In this document: in pieces, positions 7,142 to 10,544 of the stretch
How the letters are laid out: every line of letters starts with the position of its first letter
How positions within the stretch are numbered: position 1 is the first letter of the stretch
Source of the DNA: Methanoregula sp.
GTDB taxonomy: Archaea; Halobacteriota; Methanomicrobia; Methanomicrobiales; Methanospirillaceae
DNA: 10,544 nucleotides
Direction of reading: 5' to 3'
Assembly (NCBI GenBank): GCA_023228295.1
Contig: JALOBP010000096.1
Coordinates: 1-10,544, forward strand
Position numbers and translations under genes: made by a program
Notes under the pieces: model-generated
Databases searched by the model: none
The model's input: the letters and a program-made list of their open reading frames with translations, nothing else
Told to the model about the DNA's origin: nothing

Positions 7142-8296
7142 ATGCAGGCAGTAATTCTGGCAGCAGGAGAAGGAAAGCGGGTGCGACCGTTAACGAGGAG
7201 CAGGCCAAAGGCGCTGATCCCGGTTGCAAACCGCCCAATCATCGAATATGTCATCGAGGCCCTGTTAAAAAACGGGATCCGCGATATTATCGTAGTTGCG
7301 GGTTATCGAAAGGAACAGGTGATCCGGTTCTTAAACCAGCTTGAGGTTCCCGTTGAGGTCGTTATCCAGCAAAAACAACTGGGTACCGCCCATGCATTAA
7401 AATGTGCAGAGTCAAAGATAACGGGAGATTTCCTTGTCCTTCCCGGGGATAATTACATTGACCCGCATTCCATTGCGCGGATCGCGGGTCAATCGAATGC
7501 GATGCTGGTGCGGGAACACCCCAATCCTTCAAATTTCGGGGTGGTGATGTTACAGGACGGGTATGTCACCGAGATCGTAGAAAAGCCGGAACATGCCCAG
7601 AGCCTGATGGTCAGTACCGGGATATACTCGCTCAAAAAAGAGATCTTCTCCTACATCAGGGGAAACGACCTTACCGATGCAATCGCAGCTATGATCCAGC
7701 AGGGTACCCCGGTACGGGGCGTTCCTGCAGATGACTGGCAGGACGCGATCTTTGCCTGGGATCTCCTCAAGATGAACCGGCGCTTGTTGCACCAGGTAAG
7801 TCCGGGTCGTGAAGGGGTCACCAGCAGACAGGCCATTATTTCAGGAGTGGTGCACATCGGGAAAGGATCTACCATCGGGCCGAATACCGTTATTTCCGGT
7901 CCGGTGGTGATTGGAAATGATTGCACTATCGGACCAAACTGCTGCATCCTGCCAAATACCAGCATTGGTTCACGGGTAACCATTGAACCCTTCACCCTGA
8001 TTGAAGACAGCCTCATCATGGATGATACAGCAATCGGATCACACTCAAGAATTGTGAACAGCGTCATCGGTGAGCGATGCATGCTTGCCGATCACACGTC
8101 TGCTTCTATCTCAACCGGCCTTATGGAGATCGAGGGATCAGCCATACGGTCTGAATTCGGCGCGATTCTGGGAGATTCCGTCGTGAGCGGGCCGTTTTCT
8201 ACCTTCCGGAATTCAATACTGGGCAATAACGTCACCATTGAGGGGCAGAGCCGCATTACGTCGCGGATCATCCCTGACGGATCCATGGTGGTATAA
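7142..8296 (+). CDS. Second GlmU-like sugar-1-phosphate nucleotidylyltransferase with beta-helix tail, acetyltransferase site not evident
   Basis: Paralogue of the preceding gene: both begin with near-identical LAAGEGKR-x-RPLT and NRP segments. I start it at ATG 7142 (384 residues), because the upstream in-frame ATG at 7061 lies inside the previous gene and adds 27 unrelated residues. Nucleotidylyltransferase motifs are intact: 6-18, QKQLGTAHA at 77-85, PGDNYID at 101-107, EKP at 147-149. A beta-helix follows from about 230, with repeats such as IGKGSTIGPNTVI and IGNDCTIGPNCCI. The counterparts of the catalytic His and of the GAGT-x-x-x-N loop are not recognisable; the tail reads LADHTSASI and later EFGAILGD. 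It probably makes NDP-glucose or another NDP-sugar (UTP- or dTTP-glucose-1-P transferase type), with the tail serving oligomerisation or regulation. Substrate is inferred. Confidence 0.9.
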   Translation: MQAVILAAGEGKRVRPLTRSRPKALIPVANRPIIEYVIEALLKNGIRDIIVVAGYRKEQVIRFLNQLEVPVEVVIQQKQLGTAHALKCAESKITGDFLVLPGDNYIDPHSIARIAGQSNAMLVREHPNPSNFGVVMLQDGYVTEIVEKPEHAQSLMVSTGIYSLKKEIFSYIRGNDLTDAIAAMIQQGTPVRGVPADDWQDAIFAWDLLKMNRRLLHQVSPGREGVTSRQAIISGVVHIGKGSTIGPNTVISGPVVIGNDCTIGPNCCILPNTSIGSRVTIEPFTLIEDSLIMDDTAIGSHSRIVNSVIGERCMLADHTSASISTGLMEIEGSAIRSEFGAILGDSVVSGPFSTFRNSILGNNVTIEGQSRITSRIIPDGSMVV

Positions 8297-8297
8297 C

Positions 8298-10043
8298 GTG
8301 TGTGGAATCGTCGGGTATATCGGGCGGCGGGAAGCGGCCCCGGTTATTGTCGAAGGTTTGAAAAAACTCGAGTATCGCGGCTACGACTCGTTTGGTATTG
8401 CCACGATGGGAGATGTGCTCTGCCTTGACAAGCATAAAGGGCGGATCTCGGAAAATGCCGGCGCAGCACTCCTCCTGAAAGGGAAGGCCGGCATTGGTCA
8501 TACACGGTGGGCCACCCATGGCATCCCAAATGATGCAAATGCCCACCCCCACACTGACTGCACGGGTAACATCGCGCTCGTTCATAACGGCATTATTGAA
8601 AATTACAGCGACATTAAACGCGAGCTCCTTCTCCGCGGACATACGTTTAAATCGGATACAGATACCGAAGTTGTCGTTCATCTCATCGAAGAAGTATATG
8701 ACAGGAAACAAGACCTGCTCGCAGCAGTCCAGGAAGTCATCCCGGCACTCAAAGGATCTTTTGCTCTCCTCGTCATGACACCCGGAGAAGATCGCCTTGT
8801 TGCTGCCCGACGGGCAAGCCCACTGGTTATTGGGATTGGTGACGGGGAAAACTTTGCCGCTTCGGATATGACACCCCTCATCGAACATACTGAGCGGGCT
8901 ATCTTTTTAGAGGACGGAGATGCTGCCTCAGTCACACGGACAAAAGTAGAAATATTCAACCAGGGAAAAATCGTCACGCGCGATGTGGAATTAATTGACT
9001 GGACCCTTGAGGATGTAAAAAGAGGAGGGTACCCGCATTTCATGATCAAGGAGATATATGAACAACCACTCGCATTCTATAACTCCATCCAGTCTGTCGA
9101 TATGGATGCCCTGCCAAAAATCCTCAAAAACCCAGGAACCATCACGGTTGTTGCATGCGGATCGTCGTTTAATGCAGGACTCATCTTTAAGTATCTTCTT
9201 GAAGAATCCTGTGGGATCCCGGTCAGGATGGAATATGCATCAGAGTTCCGGTATTTCCCACCCCCGATCGATGGACTTGTTATAGGGATAACACAATCCG
9301 GGGAGACTGCTGATACCCTCATGGCACTCCGGCAGGCAAGAGCACACAACTGCAGGACACTCGCCATCACTAATGTGCTTGGTAGTACCATCAGCAGAAC
9401 CGCAGACACCACGATCTTCATGCGAGCGGGGCCCGAGATCAGTGTTGCTGCCACGAAATCCTTTATTGCTCAGCTGGCAGTATTAATGCAGATCGCCAAC
9501 TGCCTTTGTGGCAGGAAGTGTGACGATATGCTCCAGCGAGCCCACCAGGCAATTGAGGAGGTCCTTCTCATGGATCTTACCGAGGCAGTTGACCTGTGCA
9601 GGGGAGCATCAAGTATTTTTTACGTTGGCCGGGGCCCATTTTATCCGGTCTCTCTTGAGGGAGCGCTCAAGATGAAAGAGATCTCGTACATCCATGCCGA
9701 AGGGTATGCAGCCGGGGAGTTGAAACACGGGCCTTTTGCACTCCTTTCCACCGAAACACCGGTTATTGCCCTTTGCATGCCGGGAGAGACGTATGGGGTG
9801 ATGATCTCCAATATCAAAGAGATGAAAGCGAGGGGTGCACCAGTCATTTCTCTGGGTTGCGGTGCCGACACCGAGCTTGTGGATATTGCCGATATTTACA
9901 TTGGCATCCCCCAGGCCCCGGTATTCGTCCAGGTACTGTGCTCCCTTGTCGTCCTCCAGCTTCTCGCATATCATACAGCAGTTGCAATGGGATGCGACGT
10001 GGATAAACCAAGAAATCTTGCTAAGAGCGTGACCGTAGAATGA
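8298..10043 (+). CDS. glmS: Glutamine--fructose-6-phosphate aminotransferase (isomerizing)
   Basis: Makes glucosamine-6-phosphate from fructose-6-phosphate and glutamine, the committed step to amino-sugars. The start is GTG 8298, one base after the previous stop, because the glutaminase nucleophile cysteine must follow the initiator (M-C-G-I-V-G-Y-I-G). The glutaminase domain (1 to about 235) includes YRGYDSFGIA (27-36), GHTRWATHG (68-76) and HNGIIENY (97-104). Two SIS domains follow: ACGSSFNAG (287-294 region) with TQSGETADT (332-340), then VGRGPFYPVSLEGALKMKE. Isomerase residues Glu461, His477 and Lys576 match E. coli Glu488, His504 and Lys603, with the ending PRNLAKSVTVE. It has 581 residues against about 609 in E. 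coli. No glmS ribozyme or leader can precede it, given the tight spacing. Confidence 0.97.
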   Translation: MCGIVGYIGRREAAPVIVEGLKKLEYRGYDSFGIATMGDVLCLDKHKGRISENAGAALLLKGKAGIGHTRWATHGIPNDANAHPHTDCTGNIALVHNGIIENYSDIKRELLLRGHTFKSDTDTEVVVHLIEEVYDRKQDLLAAVQEVIPALKGSFALLVMTPGEDRLVAARRASPLVIGIGDGENFAASDMTPLIEHTERAIFLEDGDAASVTRTKVEIFNQGKIVTRDVELIDWTLEDVKRGGYPHFMIKEIYEQPLAFYNSIQSVDMDALPKILKNPGTITVVACGSSFNAGLIFKYLLEESCGIPVRMEYASEFRYFPPPIDGLVIGITQSGETADTLMALRQARAHNCRTLAITNVLGSTISRTADTTIFMRAGPEISVAATKSFIAQLAVLMQIANCLCGRKCDDMLQRAHQAIEEVLLMDLTEAVDLCRGASSIFYVGRGPFYPVSLEGALKMKEISYIHAEGYAAGELKHGPFALLSTETPVIALCMPGETYGVMISNIKEMKARGAPVISLGCGADTELVDIADIYIGIPQAPVFVQVLCSLVVLQLLAYHTAVAMGCDVDKPRNLAKSVTVE

Positions 10044-10544
10044 AAGAATATGGAAAAATACCCTCGGAGAGAATGCCCGGATTTTCGAGCCGGTAACCCT
10101 TGGATTTCCCTCACGGGATAACCTCAACAAGACCGATTTTTCCGGCGTAACTATAGGAAAGAATGCTGTGCTGCGGTCAGGAACCATCATCTATTGTGAT
10201 GTCGAGATCGGCGATGACTTCCAGACCGGGCACAATGTCGTTATCCGCGAGAAAACCTGTTTTGGCAACCGGGTAGCCGTTGGTACTGCCACCGTCATCG
10301 AAGGGAACTGCAGTATCGGGAATAACGTCAGCCTGCAAAGCATGGTCTACATCCCCACCGACACTATCATAGAGGATTCTGTTTTCATCGGGCCAAATAC
10401 GGTTCTCACCAATGACCGGTATCCCCCTTCCCGTATCGGGGGGCTGAAAGGACCGCATATCAGGAAAGGCGCCGCAATCGGCGCCAAAACAACTCTTGTT
10501 CCGGGAGTTTGTATCGGGGAAGGGGCCCTGGTTGCTGCCGGTGC
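10040..10544 (+). CDS. Left-handed beta-helix acyltransferase (sugar N-acetyltransferase-like), apparent frameshift near the start, cut by window edge
   Basis: A hexapeptide-repeat acyltransferase, likely cytosolic and acting on a nucleotide-activated amino-sugar. Its conserved body is open from 10057 to the window end with no stop, encoding repeats such as VTIGKNAVLRSGTI, CSIGNNVSLQSMVYIPTD and VFIGPNTVLTNDRYPP. The TNDRYPP segment and GAAIGAKTTLVPGVCIGEGALVAAG are typical of WbpD-like N-acetyltransferases. The body has no ATG in frame, and a TAG lies four codons before the A-run. The natural start is ATG 10040, overlapping the glmS stop as ATGA, but that frame ends at a TAA near 10097. Adding one A to the A5 run (10054-10058) joins the two into MKEYGKNTLGENARIFEP. 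About 168 residues are visible when restored. An alternative GTG start at 10168 would lose about 43 conserved-looking residues. Confidence 0.75.

Noticed and set aside
8238..8297. In-frame upstream extension of glmS to an ATG at 8238
   Set aside because: The cysteine nucleophile must be exposed at the N-terminus, which fixes the GTG at 8298; the extension overlaps the previous gene.
8268..8888. Minus-strand open frame of 206 codons across the start of glmS
   Set aside because: Antisense to the glutaminase domain of GlmS; no domain or ribosome site supports it.
9609..10190. Minus-strand open frame of 193 codons over the glmS end and the acyltransferase start
   Set aside because: It overlaps two better-supported plus-strand coding regions and has no recognisable motif, so it is not an explanation for the frame break at 10054-10058.

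Overview
The window looks like chromosomal DNA from a methanogenic euryarchaeon, most likely of the order Methanomicrobiales (Methanoregula-like). This is inferred from protein family content and archaeal-style gene packing, not from any marker gene. The supporting signs are a two-gene SufC/SufB system of the methanogen type, an archaeal bifunctional GlmU-like enzyme, GTG and ATGA start/stop overlaps, few strong ribosome binding sites at operon heads, and TATA-like boxes about 25 bases ahead of start codons. I see no mobile element, CRISPR array, tRNA or rRNA. No gap between genes exceeds about 120 bases.

Layout. (1) 1-744, minus strand: the N-terminal 248 residues of a DNA amino-methyltransferase, cut by the left edge in its SAM-binding motif. 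(2) 745-864: a divergent promoter region. (3) 865-4589, plus strand: a tight five-gene cluster of sufC, sufB, a protein-L-isoaspartate methyltransferase (pcm), a cyclase-family metal hydrolase and a cysteine-rich protein of unknown function. Junctions are -16, +9, -4 and +13 bases. (4) 4661-10544, plus strand: after a 71-base gap, a second tight cluster of a phosphohexomutase (glmM-type), two tandem paralogous sugar-1-phosphate nucleotidylyltransferases with left-handed beta-helix tails, glmS, and a left-handed beta-helix acyltransferase cut by the right edge. Junctions are +23, +7, +1 and -4 bases.

How the genes work together. The second cluster holds the whole route from fructose-6-phosphate to UDP-GlcNAc: GlmS makes glucosamine-6-P, the mutase makes glucosamine-1-P, and the first GlmU-like protein can acetylate it and attach UMP. 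The second GlmU-like protein has an intact nucleotidylyltransferase half but lacks the acetyltransferase active-site pattern. It probably activates a different sugar-1-phosphate. The last gene resembles acyltransferases that modify amino-sugars of surface glycans, so the cluster probably feeds protein N-glycosylation or other surface polysaccharide. The first cluster combines Fe-S cluster assembly with protein repair and two less certain enzymes.

The most unusual sequence observation is at 10040-10062. The last acyltransferase has a natural ATGA start on the glmS stop, but its conserved body lies in the -1 frame after a run of five A's. One extra A would join them. This is a sequencing error, a real frameshift mutation, or recoding. 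I found no clear new defence or mobile system; the window is mostly core metabolism.
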